64,000 nucleotides of DNA from Candidatus Homeothermus arabinoxylanisolvens (GTDB lineage Bacteria > Bacteroidota > Bacteroidia > Bacteroidales > Muribaculaceae): contig LUJO01000052.1 in the NCBI GenBank assembly GCA_001689405.1, positions 62,001-126,000 on the forward strand. Direction: 5' to 3'. Under the pieces are notes generated by a model. That model ran no database searches. It was given only the letters and a program-made list of their open reading frames with translations, and was not told where the DNA came from. Positions within the stretch are counted from its first letter, which is position 1, and each line of letters starts with the position of its first letter. A program made the translations under genes and the position numbers. Shown piece after piece: positions 1 to 10,305 of this stretch.

Positions 1-1
1 A

Positions 2-1408
2 TACCGTTTCTTCGACATAGGCAACGACCACTACTACTACGATGACTTTGCCAATGACGATATTATCACTCGTATAGCTCACCGCAGCTACATACCCGCC
101 GCCGAAACCCTGTTGCGCATGATTGAAAGCACAGGTGGCAAGTTCCGTTGCGCGCTGTCCATAACCGGCACCGCGCTCGAACAGTGCGAGCAGTATGTAC
201 CCGAGTTTATCGACCTGCTCAAAAAGCTCGCCGACACAGGCAAAGTGGAGTTCCTTGCCGAGACATATGCACACTCGCTGTCATCGCTCGTCGACCCCGA
301 GGAATTTGCCTCACAGGTACGCGCTCATGACGAAAAAATCAAGGAGCTGTTCGGACAGAAGCCCAAAGTGCTCCGCAATACCGAGCTGATATACTGCGAC
401 GAGATGGCCCCCATGATTTACGACATGGGCTACAAAGGCTGCATAACCGAAGGAGCTAAACACATACTCGGCTGGAAATCGCCCAATTATGTATACTCCG
501 CGGCTTCGTGCCCCAAACTCAAGCTGCTTCTTAAGAACGACAAGCTGAGCGATGACATAACCTTCCGCTTCAGCAATCCCGAATGGGACGCTTATCCCCT
601 GACAGCCGACAAGTATATGGACTGGATTGCCTCAACCCCCGCTGAAGAGCAGGTAATCAATCTGTTCATGAACCTTGAGACATTCGGCGAGATGCAGCCT
701 CGCGAAAGCGGCATATTCCAGTTCCTCGAAGCCCTTCCGCGGTTTGCCGCAGAACGTGGCGTAGACTTCTGGACTCCGTCGGAAGTCGTATCAAAATTCA
801 AAGCCGTCGACACCCTCAGCGTGCTGCACCCCATATCATGGGCCGATGAAGCCCGCGACACATCGGCTTGGCTCGGCAACAAGCTACAGAACGAAGCCTT
901 CAACAAGCTTTATTCCGTGGCCGAGAGAGTACGTCTGTGCTCCGACCGCCGTCTCAAGCAGGACTGGCAGTACCTTCAGGGCAGCGACCACTTCTTCTAC
1001 ATGTCGACCAAACACATGAACGACGGAGCCGTACACGCCATGTTCAGCCCGTATGAAACTCCGTTCCAAGCGTTCACAAACTATATGAACGTACTTGCCG
1101 ACTTCATAGTACGTGTAGAAGAGCAGTATCCCCTCTCTATCGAAAACGAAGAGCTCAACTCGCTGCTCACCACTATCCGCAATCAGGCTACCGAAATCGA
1201 GGTCCTCAACAAGGAAGTGGCATCGATGCGCAATAACCTTGAGCACTTCAACGAAGAACATGCCACTCGTCAGGCAGTAGCCGAAGGCAAACCGGCTGAA
1301 AAAGCCGAAAAGCCGGCCAAGAAAGCCTGCAAGTCAGAGAAAAAAGCCGCCGCGCCCAAAAAGACGGCCGCCAAGAAGACTACAGCTTCAAAAACCAAAG
1401 ATAAATAA
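2..1408 (+). CDS. GH57 family glycoside hydrolase (alpha-amylase type), 5'-truncated
   Basis: This is the C-terminal ~468 residues of a cytoplasmic GH57 enzyme acting on alpha-1,4-glucan (glycogen or maltodextrin). The frame is open from base 2, so the real start lies before the window and the internal TTG/ATG codons are not starts. The first visible residues (FFDIGNDHYYYDDFANDD) and the later NTELIY and EGAKHILGW segments are typical of the Bacteroides GH57 amylases; the Glu of NTELIY probably lies in the conserved nucleophile region. After a coiled segment the protein ends in a Lys/Ala-rich basic tail (last ~45 residues) that looks disordered. In Bacteroides this family usually sits next to a glycogen synthase-like glycosyltransferase, which here would be upstream. 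Exact substrate is inferred. Confidence 0.9.
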   Translation, partial: YRFFDIGNDHYYYDDFANDDIITRIAHRSYIPAAETLLRMIESTGGKFRCALSITGTALEQCEQYVPEFIDLLKKLADTGKVEFLAETYAHSLSSLVDPEEFASQVRAHDEKIKELFGQKPKVLRNTELIYCDEMAPMIYDMGYKGCITEGAKHILGWKSPNYVYSAASCPKLKLLLKNDKLSDDITFRFSNPEWDAYPLTADKYMDWIASTPAEEQVINLFMNLETFGEMQPRESGIFQFLEALPRFAAERGVDFWTPSEVVSKFKAVDTLSVLHPISWADEARDTSAWLGNKLQNEAFNKLYSVAERVRLCSDRRLKQDWQYLQGSDHFFYMSTKHMNDGAVHAMFSPYETPFQAFTNYMNVLADFIVRVEEQYPLSIENEELNSLLTTIRNQATEIEVLNKEVASMRNNLEHFNEEHATRQAVAEGKPAEKAEKPAKKACKSEKKAAAPKKTAAKKTTASKTKDK

Positions 1409-1429
1409 ACATTTAAAATTTGACACCTA

Positions 1430-1948
1430 ATGTTGAACAATAAAGTAGAAGACGCCATCAACGCACAGATCAACGCCGAGTTCTGGTCGGCATACCTGTA
1501 TCTGTCAATGGCGTGCAATTTCGAGGCTCAGGGCAAACCGGGCATCGCCAATTGGTTTCGCATCCAATTTCAGGAAGAACAGGCTCATGCACAGATATTC
1601 ATGAACTATATCAACGCACGCGGCGGACGCGTGGTGCTTCACCCGATAGAAGCAGTACCCTCGGAATGGGAAACTCCGCTTGATGCGTTTACAGCCACAC
1701 TCGCCCATGAGGAGAAAGTCACGGCTCTCATAAACAACCTCTACGCTCTTGCCGAGGCAGAGAAAGACTATCCCACATGCGACAAGCTGAACTGGTTCAT
1801 CAAAGAACAGGTTGAGGAAGAGGACAGCGCACGCCAGCTCATCGACAAATTCAAACTGATCGGTGACAACGGCATGGGCCTCTATATGCTCGACCAAGAG
1901 CTTGCCTCAAGAGTATACAACGCTCCGGCACCTCTTGCAGAGGACTAA
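1430..1948 (+). CDS. ftnA: Non-haem ferritin
   Basis: 172-residue bacterial ferritin, an iron-storage protein that oxidises Fe(II) and mineralises it inside a 24-subunit cytoplasmic shell. All ferroxidase-centre residues of E. coli FtnA are present at the same numbers: Glu17, Glu50, His53, Glu94, Gln127 and Glu130. Length is normal for the family and there is no haem-ligand Met characteristic of bacterioferritin. It starts 21 bases after the GH57 stop and is followed by a strong hairpin terminator, so it could be read from the upstream transcript or from a nearby promoter; I see no clear promoter box in the short gap. Confidence 0.97.
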   Translation: MLNNKVEDAINAQINAEFWSAYLYLSMACNFEAQGKPGIANWFRIQFQEEQAHAQIFMNYINARGGRVVLHPIEAVPSEWETPLDAFTATLAHEEKVTALINNLYALAEAEKDYPTCDKLNWFIKEQVEEEDSARQLIDKFKLIGDNGMGLYMLDQELASRVYNAPAPLAED

Positions 1949-1969
1949 TTCAGACTTCCACAAAACAAT

Positions 1970-2000
1970 AAGGCCCGGCATCGACCGGGCCTTGTCGTTT
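1970..2000. terminator. Intrinsic terminator between convergent genes
   Basis: Perfect 9-bp stem (AAGGCCCGG / CCGGGCCTT) with a six-base loop, followed on the plus strand by TGTCGTTTTAT. It closes the ferritin transcript and, being symmetrical, may also stop the minus-strand regulator gene that ends at 2015. Confidence 0.8.
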
Positions 2001-2014
2001 TATGCGCTCATGCG

Positions 2015-3568
2015 TTATGCGCCGCGCGAGATGAGGAACTTGTCAAGATCGGTCTCTTTTGAAAGCGCCAGCTTGCTACGTATACGATAACGCGCCGAAT
2101 TGACACTGGCACGCGATATGCCGAGACAGAGCGAAATCTCGTCAGTACTCTGCTGAAGATATATAAGCATACATACAAGTTCATCATTAGGTGTAAGCGA
2201 AGGATAATCATGACGCAGACCGGGGAGGAAATGCGGATACAGGGCTGCAAACGACTTCCTGAATTTTATCTCGTCCTCGCCACTCAGTACCGACGGCACG
2301 AGAAGACGGCTGACATTACCCACCACCTCACGATGAGCGGCATTAAGCAATTCCGCGCTTAACGCCTCGATACGTCCGTTGAGCTGTTTCTGCGTGAGCA
2401 TAAGCTCCTCCATGCGCTGATGCATTACTATACGCTTCTGCTTGGCGCTCCGCGCACGCTGCACCACGTACATTGACGCGGCGGCTACCAGCAGCACGCC
2501 CAATATAGCTATTATGCGTATCATATACAGGCGCTGACGGGCCGCCGTCAGCTCCATGTTCAGCATACGGTTTTCCTCCTCCTTCTGGGCGGCACGCCAC
2601 TTCACGTCCGACGCTATCACGGCATTGACCTTCTCCCGGTTCATTATCGAGTCGTTTACCTCCCTGTACAACGGGTATAGGCGCGCGAGGTCCGCAGTCC
2701 TACCCGTTTCGGAATATACACCCATCAGCAGAGCCGACGCCCAAGCCACCGACTCGGTGTCGTCATTTTTCCGGAAGTCGTGAAGAGCCTGCTCCATAAG
2801 CTTGATGCCCTCGCTCACGCGCGATTGCCTTACATAGCCGAGTCCGAGCACAAAGCGCTCCATAGTCAAGTCACGTCCGCCTTCGCGTACCGCTGTCTCC
2901 ACATATTTGACCGCCGCATCGAGCGAGTCGGGAAAGCGGTCATAGTTCTCTATCATCCATCCGCCTTTGTCGGAGTTTATGCCCACGGCAAGCATGTGTT
3001 TTGAATGTTCGTCACTCTTGTATTTAAGAGCGTCGAGGGCAAGGTCATAGTCGCGGAATACAGAGTCTGACTCACCGGCCTTGGCATGCAGCATTGCCCT
3101 CATGCGGTACAGGTCGTTCAACAGCTTACCGCCGTTTTCGAGACTCGCGGCTATGGCGGCATCGCTCATTTCAAGTCCATTCTCCAGCATGTCGAAGCGT
3201 ATGTACAGATTGGACAGATTGCCATACATCTTTATGTCGCCCACTCCGGCCACACCGCCGTTGGCAAGTTTGTAGTCGGCCGCCTCCTGAAGCAGGTCAA
3301 GAGCATTGCGGTAGTCGCCTTCGCGCATGTAGAAGAAGCCGAGTTGCGACAGCACATCCACCGGGTCATCGTCAGATATGCCCGCACGCACGTCATCGAC
3401 AGCGCGCCGCTGCATGGCAATACACGTATCTATAGGAGCGCCGTCATTAAACAGGACATAGGCGCGTTTGTGCAATGAGAATTCCTCTTCAGGCGATTTT
3501 TCCTTACTGCCTGTACAGGAGACCACAATCAAAAGCAGGATTAGTGCAAATAGCGATATCGGTTTCAT
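2015..3568 (-). CDS. TPR lipoprotein with transmembrane segment and LuxR-like HTH (membrane-bound regulator)
   Basis: 517-residue protein. The N-terminus is a lipoprotein signal (lipobox VVSC, Cys18). Residues ~30-330 are tetratricopeptide-like helices, followed by one membrane helix (~345-365, IIAILGVLLVAAASMYVV), a coiled coil (~370-410) and a C-terminal ~60-residue helix-turn-helix of LuxR/sigma-70 region-4 type (ISLCLGISRASVNSARYRIR). This layout is a common Bacteroidota one-component membrane regulator; the ligand and targets cannot be read from sequence. A -7 box TATCTTTG lies at 3591-3598 (minus strand). It stands alone, convergent with ferritin. It belongs to the same architectural group as the genes at 16390 and 35916. 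Confidence 0.75.
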   Translation of the reverse strand: MKPISLFALILLLIVVSCTGSKEKSPEEEFSLHKRAYVLFNDGAPIDTCIAMQRRAVDDVRAGISDDDPVDVLSQLGFFYMREGDYRNALDLLQEAADYKLANGGVAGVGDIKMYGNLSNLYIRFDMLENGLEMSDAAIAASLENGGKLLNDLYRMRAMLHAKAGESDSVFRDYDLALDALKYKSDEHSKHMLAVGINSDKGGWMIENYDRFPDSLDAAVKYVETAVREGGRDLTMERFVLGLGYVRQSRVSEGIKLMEQALHDFRKNDDTESVAWASALLMGVYSETGRTADLARLYPLYREVNDSIMNREKVNAVIASDVKWRAAQKEEENRMLNMELTAARQRLYMIRIIAILGVLLVAAASMYVVQRARSAKQKRIVMHQRMEELMLTQKQLNGRIEALSAELLNAAHREVVGNVSRLLVPSVLSGEDEIKFRKSFAALYPHFLPGLRHDYPSLTPNDELVCMLIYLQQSTDEISLCLGISRASVNSARYRIRSKLALSKETDLDKFLISRGA

Positions 3569-3590
3569 ATCCTAATTCTAATTTTACCAC

Positions 3591-3598
3591 AAAGATAC
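3591..3598 (-). promoter_or_regulatory. Promoter -7 box for the TPR regulator
   Basis: TATCTTTG on the minus strand, an exact match to the Bacteroidota TAnnTTTG -7 element, 22 bases upstream of the ATG at 3568. No convincing -33 TTG is seen at the expected distance. Confidence 0.5.
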
Positions 3599-3729
3599 GA
3601 TTTGACCGCGACTTTTCTACAGCTTTACAGCCCTGACACCGCGAATCTATTAAATCATCTATTATCAAACAGCCATTTTAATCGCCATTACGATTATTTT
3701 TGCATCAATTATTTAAGTTATTGAATCCG

Positions 3730-3957
3730 ATGAAACGCCGACTGCTATGCACTATAATAAGGTTTATCCTTTTCATAATAGTCATAACACAAAATCCGTT
3801 TACCATAAGCGCCGGTCGCCTGCAAGCGGCGACGCAAGCCGACACAATACCGTTAAAGGACGGCTCACGGCATCAAGAATACAGTATTACATCAAAAGCC
3901 CCGGTAATCCATGAAAGCGCTCCGGCATCCTCCCGCACATTCCCTTACGCGGACTGA
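3730..3957 (+). CDS. Small secreted hypothetical protein
   Basis: 75-residue ORF starting with a basic N-terminus and a long hydrophobic run (MKRRLLCTIIRFILFIIVIT), which looks like a signal peptide or anchor. The remainder is polar and has no recognisable domain. A -7-like box TATTTTTG lies at 3695-3702, suitably placed for a transcript starting just before this ATG. An in-frame TTG start at 3700 would overlap that box and is less likely. No homologue is recognised; coding status rests on the promoter and the signal peptide only. Confidence 0.4.
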   Translation: MKRRLLCTIIRFILFIIVITQNPFTISAGRLQAATQADTIPLKDGSRHQEYSITSKAPVIHESAPASSRTFPYAD

Positions 3958-3988
3958 TTGCCGGTTATAATTATTTTACGTAAGTTTG
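3958..3988 (+). promoter_or_regulatory. Promoter of the MmcQ/YjbR gene
   Basis: TTG (3958-3960), 20-base spacer, TAAGTTTG (3981-3988): a textbook Bacteroidota primary-sigma promoter, 21 bases before the ATG at 4010. Its position also argues against an upstream in-frame TTG start at 3986. Confidence 0.75.
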
Positions 3989-4009
3989 TGCCGGCTAATC
4001 CCGCAGCTT

Positions 4010-4390
4010 ATGAACATCGAAGAAGTAAGAGAGTATTGTCTCGGCCTGCCGCATACGACGGAGGACACGCCCTTTGCCACTCACCCCGGCATTGTCGCAT
4101 TTCGCATAGCCGGCAAGATATTTGCCATGTTTGACACCTGCGACATAGCATGGTTTGTACTCAAATGCGACCCCGACCTCGCCATGCAGCTACGCGATCG
4201 ATACAGCGCCGTAACCCCGGCATGGCATATGAACAAACGCTACTGGAATCAGATTGACATCAGGTCAACACTCCCCGACAGCCTCATAAAAGAGATGATT
4301 GACCACAGCTACCGGCAGGTGATACTTAAATTGCCCGCCAAGACCCGTGCCGCACTTACCACGCCCCGGCACCAATCCACCAACCCCTGA
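4010..4390 (+). CDS. MmcQ/YjbR family protein
   Basis: 126-residue cytoplasmic protein of the MmcQ/YjbR fold (CyaY-like alpha/beta). The family signature is clear: MNIEEVREYCLGLPHTTED at the N-terminus, a central FRIAGKIFAMFD strand pair, the LKCDP motif and WHMNKRYWNQI. Some family members bind DNA, but no general function is established. It is a single-gene unit with its own promoter immediately upstream and converges on the RNase G gene. ATG at 4010 is chosen because it follows the promoter and matches the family N-terminus. Confidence 0.9.
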   Translation: MNIEEVREYCLGLPHTTEDTPFATHPGIVAFRIAGKIFAMFDTCDIAWFVLKCDPDLAMQLRDRYSAVTPAWHMNKRYWNQIDIRSTLPDSLIKEMIDHSYRQVILKLPAKTRAALTTPRHQSTNP

Positions 4391-4454
4391 AAATACGTCA
4401 GGCAGGTCTTGCAGCCGGTCTTTTTTCGCATTGGTCGGTGAAAACATGAAAAAA

Positions 4455-4485
4455 CCGGGCGCTCCGTCACTGCGGAAACGCCCGG
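4455..4485 (-). terminator. Intrinsic terminator of the RNase G gene
   Basis: Stem CCGGGCG / CGCCCGG with an inner TCCG/CGGA pairing; on the minus strand it is followed by a T-tract (complement of 4449-4454 and beyond). It lies 30 bases past the minus-strand stop at 4517. Confidence 0.85.
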
Positions 4486-4516
4486 TAATCTATAGGTGTA
4501 AAACGGGTCCCGGACC

Positions 4517-6151
4517 CTATTCTTCATTGTTTCTGTTCTTGGCTTTTGATTTTGACTTGGTCGAAGATGTTTCAAGGTCTTTCTCTTCGGCAAGATCGAT
4601 TTCGTTCTTTTTGCTATCAATTACCTTATACTGAAGATAGGCAAGCGACTGGTCAGGCAATATTCGGAATTTGCCGCCGAGCTCCATCTTCCACTTGAGG
4701 TAAAGCGATATGATACCTTTCTTAAGATATGCGTCGACAAACGGATGCACATACATTATAAAACCTGTCACCTTAAGGTCATTTATAAGGTATTCGAGTT
4801 TCTCTTTAAGCACGTCGGTAAAAAGCAGTGAAGGCTGCACCTCACCCTTGCCGTAACATGACGGACACTTCTCGGCCGTAACCACGTCAAGAGCCGGACG
4901 TACACGCTGACGCGTAATCTGCATAAGCCCGAATTTGCTTAACGGCAATATGTTGTGCCGTGCACGGTCATTTGCCATGACCTCTTTCATATGGTCATAC
5001 AAGGCCTGACGGTGTTCCGACTTGTTCATGTCGATAAAATCGACCACTATTATACCTCCCATGTCGCGCAGACGCAGTTGTCGCGCTATCTCGTCAGCTG
5101 CACGCAAATTCACCTCAAGGGCATTGCTCTCCTGATCATTGGAGGCCTTGGAGCGGTTTCCCGAATTAACATCAATCACATGGAGCGCCTCGGTGTGTTC
5201 TATGATAATGTAAGCGCCTGACTTGAATGATACAGTCTTGCCAAACGATGACTTTATCTGCTTCGTTATGCTGAAGTGGTCAAATATCGGCTCATCCTTG
5301 GTATAGAGCTTTACTATATCGTGGCGTTCGGGAGCTATCAGGTCGACATATTTGGAAATCTGACTGAATGTCTCGGCATCATTTACATGTATACTCTCAA
5401 AAGAAGGGCTGAATACATCGCGCAACATGCTTACTATGCGGCTCTCCTCTTCAAAGATAAGCGAGGGCACGTCGGCATGCTGGGCTTTCTGTACAGTGTC
5501 ATCCCAACATTTCAGAAGCGTCTTTAACTCATGATTCAGCTCGGCCACACGTTTGCCTTCGGCCGAAGTACGTACTATGACTCCGAAATTCTTGGGCCGT
5601 ATGCTTTCTACAAGCTGACGTAGCCTCAGTTTCTCTTCGGTGGTCTTTATTTTCTGCGATACGGAGATTTTGTCAGAGAAGGGTATCAGTACCAGAAAGC
5701 GCCCTGTAAAGGTAATCTCGGTAGTCAGTCGCGGTCCTTTTGACGATATGGGCTCTTTCGCAATCTGCACCATCAGGGTCATGTCTTTTTCAAGCAGGTC
5801 GGTGACCGAACCGTGCTTGTTGATGTCGGGCAACAGCTTCATCTTTGATAGCACCGGCACCTTTTTAGTGTCTTCGAGCGCTTGCTTTACAAACTGACAG
5901 TATGAGGAGAATTGAGAGCCAAGATCGAGATAATGAAGAAAAGCGTCCTTCTCGTAGCCTACGTCGACAAAAGCGGCATTAAGGCCGGGCATGAGCTTCT
6001 TGACCTTGGCCAGATAAATGTCGCCCACGGCATAGGATATATTCCTCGACTCCTTCTGCAAGGACACGAGCCGGGAATCTTCCGTCAAGGCAATGGATAC
6101 CTCGGTGGGTTGTACATCTACAATAAGTTCACTTTTCATTTCTCGGTTCAT
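4517..6151 (-). CDS. rng: Ribonuclease G / E family endoribonuclease
   Basis: 544-residue RNase E/G. It cleaves single-stranded AU-rich RNA in mRNA decay and rRNA 5'-end processing. The S1 domain (~35-135) contains an extended insertion of ~40 residues relative to E. coli RNase G. The DNase I-like catalytic core carries the two metal-binding Asp residues in HVIDVNSGNR and IIVVDFIDM. The Zn-link motif CPSC follows at ~430. There is no long RNase E-type scaffold, only a short basic tail (TKSKSKAKNRN). The ATG at 6151 is used; Met5 (6139) is an alternative. The upstream sequence forms a large stem-loop (see 6167-6225). The gene has its own terminator. Confidence 0.95.
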   Translation of the reverse strand: MNREMKSELIVDVQPTEVSIALTEDSRLVSLQKESRNISYAVGDIYLAKVKKLMPGLNAAFVDVGYEKDAFLHYLDLGSQFSSYCQFVKQALEDTKKVPVLSKMKLLPDINKHGSVTDLLEKDMTLMVQIAKEPISSKGPRLTTEITFTGRFLVLIPFSDKISVSQKIKTTEEKLRLRQLVESIRPKNFGVIVRTSAEGKRVAELNHELKTLLKCWDDTVQKAQHADVPSLIFEEESRIVSMLRDVFSPSFESIHVNDAETFSQISKYVDLIAPERHDIVKLYTKDEPIFDHFSITKQIKSSFGKTVSFKSGAYIIIEHTEALHVIDVNSGNRSKASNDQESNALEVNLRAADEIARQLRLRDMGGIIVVDFIDMNKSEHRQALYDHMKEVMANDRARHNILPLSKFGLMQITRQRVRPALDVVTAEKCPSCYGKGEVQPSLLFTDVLKEKLEYLINDLKVTGFIMYVHPFVDAYLKKGIISLYLKWKMELGGKFRILPDQSLAYLQYKVIDSKKNEIDLAEEKDLETSSTKSKSKAKNRNNEE

Positions 6152-6166
6152 TTACAAATATACGCA

Positions 6167-6225
6167 GAGAACAAACGTGACTTACGATCGAAACATACGA
6201 TTGTCGCCATGTCATGTTTGTTCTC
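6167..6225 (-). promoter_or_regulatory. Long stem-loop in the leader of the RNase G gene
   Basis: Two 15-base arms (6167-6181 and 6211-6225) are complementary at 14 of 15 positions, separated by 29 bases. In the minus-strand transcript the base of the stem is 15 bases before the ATG of rng. No T-tract follows it, so it is not an ordinary terminator. A TATATTTG (-7-like) lies at 6155-6162, very close to the start. E. coli rne is known to be autoregulated through a structured 5' leader; a similar role here is inference. Confidence 0.45.
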
Positions 6226-6268
6226 ATGTATACAATTAAACGTCATCTTAAAAGCGTGTCAACGCTGA

Positions 6269-6358
6269 TTATTTCTTCTTATGACGATTCTTTCTTAGGC
6301 GTTTTTTGCGCTTGTGAGTAGCCATCTTGTGGCCCTTTCTTTTCTTTCCGCTGGGCAT
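6269..6358 (-). CDS. Very small basic ribosome-associated protein (AURKAIP1/COX24-domain type)
   Basis: 29-residue peptide beginning MPSGKKRKGHKMATHKRKKR and ending in LRKNRHKKK; more than half the residues are Lys or Arg. The KMATHKRKKRLRKNRHK core is the bacterial counterpart of the AURKAIP1/COX24 domain, which in mitochondria is a small-subunit ribosomal protein (mS38). Bacteroidota genomes routinely carry such an ORF of this length. It lies between HU and RNase G on the same strand, fitting a growth-linked nucleic-acid cluster. ATG, stop and length are read directly; ribosomal location is from family knowledge. Confidence 0.85.
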   Translation of the reverse strand: MPSGKKRKGHKMATHKRKKRLRKNRHKKK

Positions 6359-6428
6359 TTTACGCTAATTTGAAGTTAATATTATTGTTTAAAAATCTCT
6401 TACGGTTCAGTATATCGCAACACGTTGA

Positions 6429-6701
6429 TTACTTAACCTCTTCCATGAACACCTTTGCGGGCTTGAAAGCGGGTATCTTGTGCTCGGGGATGATAATGGT
6501 GGTATTCTTTGAGATGTTGCGGGCAGTCTTCTCTGAACGGGTCTTAACGATGAAGCTACCAAATCCGCGGAGATAAACGTTTTCTCCGTGAGCCAAAGAA
6601 TCCTTTACTATTTCCATAAACTTTTCAATCGTTTCAAGCACGTTGGCTTTTTCGATGCCTGTGGTCTTTGCGATCTCGTTTACGATGTCGGCTTTTGTCA
6701 T
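6429..6701 (-). CDS. hup: HU/IHF family DNA-binding protein
   Basis: 90-residue histone-like protein. It has the family N-terminus MTKADIVNEIAKTTGI, the dimer helices, the LRGFGSF turn, and the DNA-binding arm (KTRSEKTARNISKNTTIIIPEHKIPAFKPAK) with the Pro that intercalates and bends DNA. It compacts the nucleoid and supports replication and recombination. Length is exactly that of HU. It is followed on the same strand by the 29-residue ribosome-associated protein 70 bases downstream and then by RNase G. HU versus IHF-like cannot be decided from sequence alone. Confidence 0.95.
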   Translation of the reverse strand: MTKADIVNEIAKTTGIEKANVLETIEKFMEIVKDSLAHGENVYLRGFGSFIVKTRSEKTARNISKNTTIIIPEHKIPAFKPAKVFMEEVK

Positions 6702-6886
6702 TTTTTTATATTTTTTATTTATTATGATAATAATTTTATGATTTGCAGTAAGTTAAGTCGCAAATCACGGTTTTAGCGTTTTTTGCAAGTGCAAATATCG
6801 CACTTTTTTTTCAAATAGTTATAATTCAGCTTAACTTTTTAATAATAAAAATCTCAAATCCACACTTTTAGGTCAACAAGACGTGA

Positions 6887-7927
6887 TTACAGTGTCACTT
6901 CGCCACAAAGAGAACATTCGAGATATTTTCTTACTTCGGCAGCTTCAAGCCCCAGACCGAAGAGATACATCATCTTCGTAATGGCAGCCTCGGAAGTCAT
7001 GTCATGGCCCGATATAACACCGGTAGCGGCAAGCCGGTCGCCCGACACATAACGTTTGGTATGTACGCCGCCATTGACACACTGCGTTATGTTCACAATC
7101 ACTATCCCCCGGTCGACAGCCTCGCGTATGGCATCGGTAAACCATTGTGCCGTAGGCGCATTACCGGCGCCGAACGTTTTCAGCACTATGCCCTTTATGC
7201 CGGGAGTGCCGAGCTGATGGCGCAGTATCTCCTCCGATATGCCCGGGTTCAAGTCAAGAAACATGACGTTTGTATCCAGCTCGTAGCGTACTTTGAGAGG
7301 CCGTTTGATGACGGCGCGCATAAGGGCGTCCTCGCTGAAATGTATGCCCAGACCTATCTTGGCAAGCGGCGGATAGTTGTTGCTCTTGAATGCATTGAAG
7401 TTATCGGCGCTCATCTTGGTCGAGCGGTTGCCGCGCCACAGATAGTTCTCGAAAAGGATGGCCACCTCCTGCACCATAGGAGCGTCGTTGATGTCAGTGG
7501 CCGCCGCTATCTGCAACGCCGTGATGAGGTTTTCCTCACCGTCGGTGCGCACCTCTCCGATAGGCAACTGCGAGCCGGTGATGATAACCGGCTTGTGCAG
7601 GTTCTCAAACATGAACGACAGCGCCGAAGCGGTATATGCCATTGTATCGGTACCGTGGAGCACCACGAAACCGTCGAAATGGTCGTAGTTTTGCTCGATA
7701 GCACGTGCTATGTCCATCCAGTAACGCGGATTCATGTCGGACGAGTCGATCGGAGGATTGAACTGTATGTTTTCAATCTTGTAATCGAGCATCTTTATCT
7801 TAGGCACGTTATCGATAAGATGAGTGAAGTCAAACGGCTGCAACGTGTGGGTCTCGGGATTTTCAATCATCCCTATGGTCCCGCCCGTATAGATTATGAG
7901 TATGTGCGGTTTTCTCACACTTTTCAT
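6887..7927 (-). CDS. ansA: Type I L-asparaginase
   Basis: 346-residue asparaginase that hydrolyses asparagine to aspartate and ammonia. The N-terminal YTGGTIGMI contains the catalytic Thr, and VVLHGTDTMAYTASALSF carries the second catalytic Thr-Asp pair; ITGSQLPIGEVRTDGEENL is diagnostic for the type I (cytoplasmic) group. There is no signal peptide, consistent with the cytoplasmic, metabolic enzyme. It lies 57 bases downstream of metG on the same strand and may be cotranscribed. I see no clear hairpin terminator in the AT-rich stretch 6702-6886. Confidence 0.95.
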   Translation of the reverse strand: MKSVRKPHILIIYTGGTIGMIENPETHTLQPFDFTHLIDNVPKIKMLDYKIENIQFNPPIDSSDMNPRYWMDIARAIEQNYDHFDGFVVLHGTDTMAYTASALSFMFENLHKPVIITGSQLPIGEVRTDGEENLITALQIAAATDINDAPMVQEVAILFENYLWRGNRSTKMSADNFNAFKSNNYPPLAKIGLGIHFSEDALMRAVIKRPLKVRYELDTNVMFLDLNPGISEEILRHQLGTPGIKGIVLKTFGAGNAPTAQWFTDAIREAVDRGIVIVNITQCVNGGVHTKRYVSGDRLAATGVISGHDMTSEAAITKMMYLFGLGLEAAEVRKYLECSLCGEVTL

Positions 7928-7984
7928 TGTATCCTTAGTCGGTTGTTTATGATTTAATCGTTTATTTATAATAATGTATTACCG

Positions 7985-10027
<2,043 letters not shown>

Positions 10028-10066
10028 ATTATATATATAATGTGAGATAATCAATTGTTTTACAAT

Positions 10067-10106
10067 GCAAAATTACTCTTTATAAATGAAAAAAGAGTAA
10101 TTTTGC
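10067..10106. promoter_or_regulatory. Perfect palindrome carrying two divergent -7 boxes (metG / DUF4250)
   Basis: Two perfectly complementary 15-base arms (10067-10081 and 10092-10106) flank a 10-base spacer. The right arm contains TAATTTTG (10098-10105) for the plus-strand DUF4250 gene, and by symmetry the left arm contains TAATTTTG on the minus strand (10075-10068) for metG. Thus one palindrome holds the -7 elements of both divergent promoters. Whether it is a regulator's operator or a by-product of symmetrical promoters is not decidable here. Confidence 0.6.
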
Positions 10107-10125
10107 GGCAAAAATTATTTACCTC

Positions 10126-10305
10126 ATGGAGAATCTGCCTAAAGACCCTGCAATACTGTTCAGCTACATAAACATGTTGCTGCGTGACCGTTACGCATCG
10201 CTCGACTCGTTGTGCGACGACATGGACATAGACCGCGTGCTGCTCGAAGCCAAATTACGCGAAAACGGATGGGAATACAACAGCAGCGCCAATAAATTCT
10301 GGTAA
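10126..10305 (+). CDS. DUF4250 domain protein
   Basis: 59-residue protein spanning the whole DUF4250 domain: LPKDPAILFSYINMLLRDRY, then SLDSLCDDMDID, and the C-terminal ENGWEYNSSANKFW. The family is small, cytoplasmic and of unknown function, and is found in Bacteroidota and Firmicutes. The ATG follows 21 bases after a TAATTTTG -7 box. Its stop codon (10303-10305) directly abuts the last codon of the convergent folB gene at 10306, so there is no room for a terminator. Confidence 0.85.
   Translation: MENLPKDPAILFSYINMLLRDRYASLDSLCDDMDIDRVLLEAKLRENGWEYNSSANKFW

Noticed and set aside
7004..7957. 317-codon open frame on the plus strand
   Set aside because: It is the antisense shadow of the asparaginase gene; such long shadow frames are common in this GC-rich codon usage.
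10028..10066. SAM or T-box riboswitch upstream of metG
   Set aside because: The leader is only a few dozen bases and contains no structure beyond the promoter palindrome.
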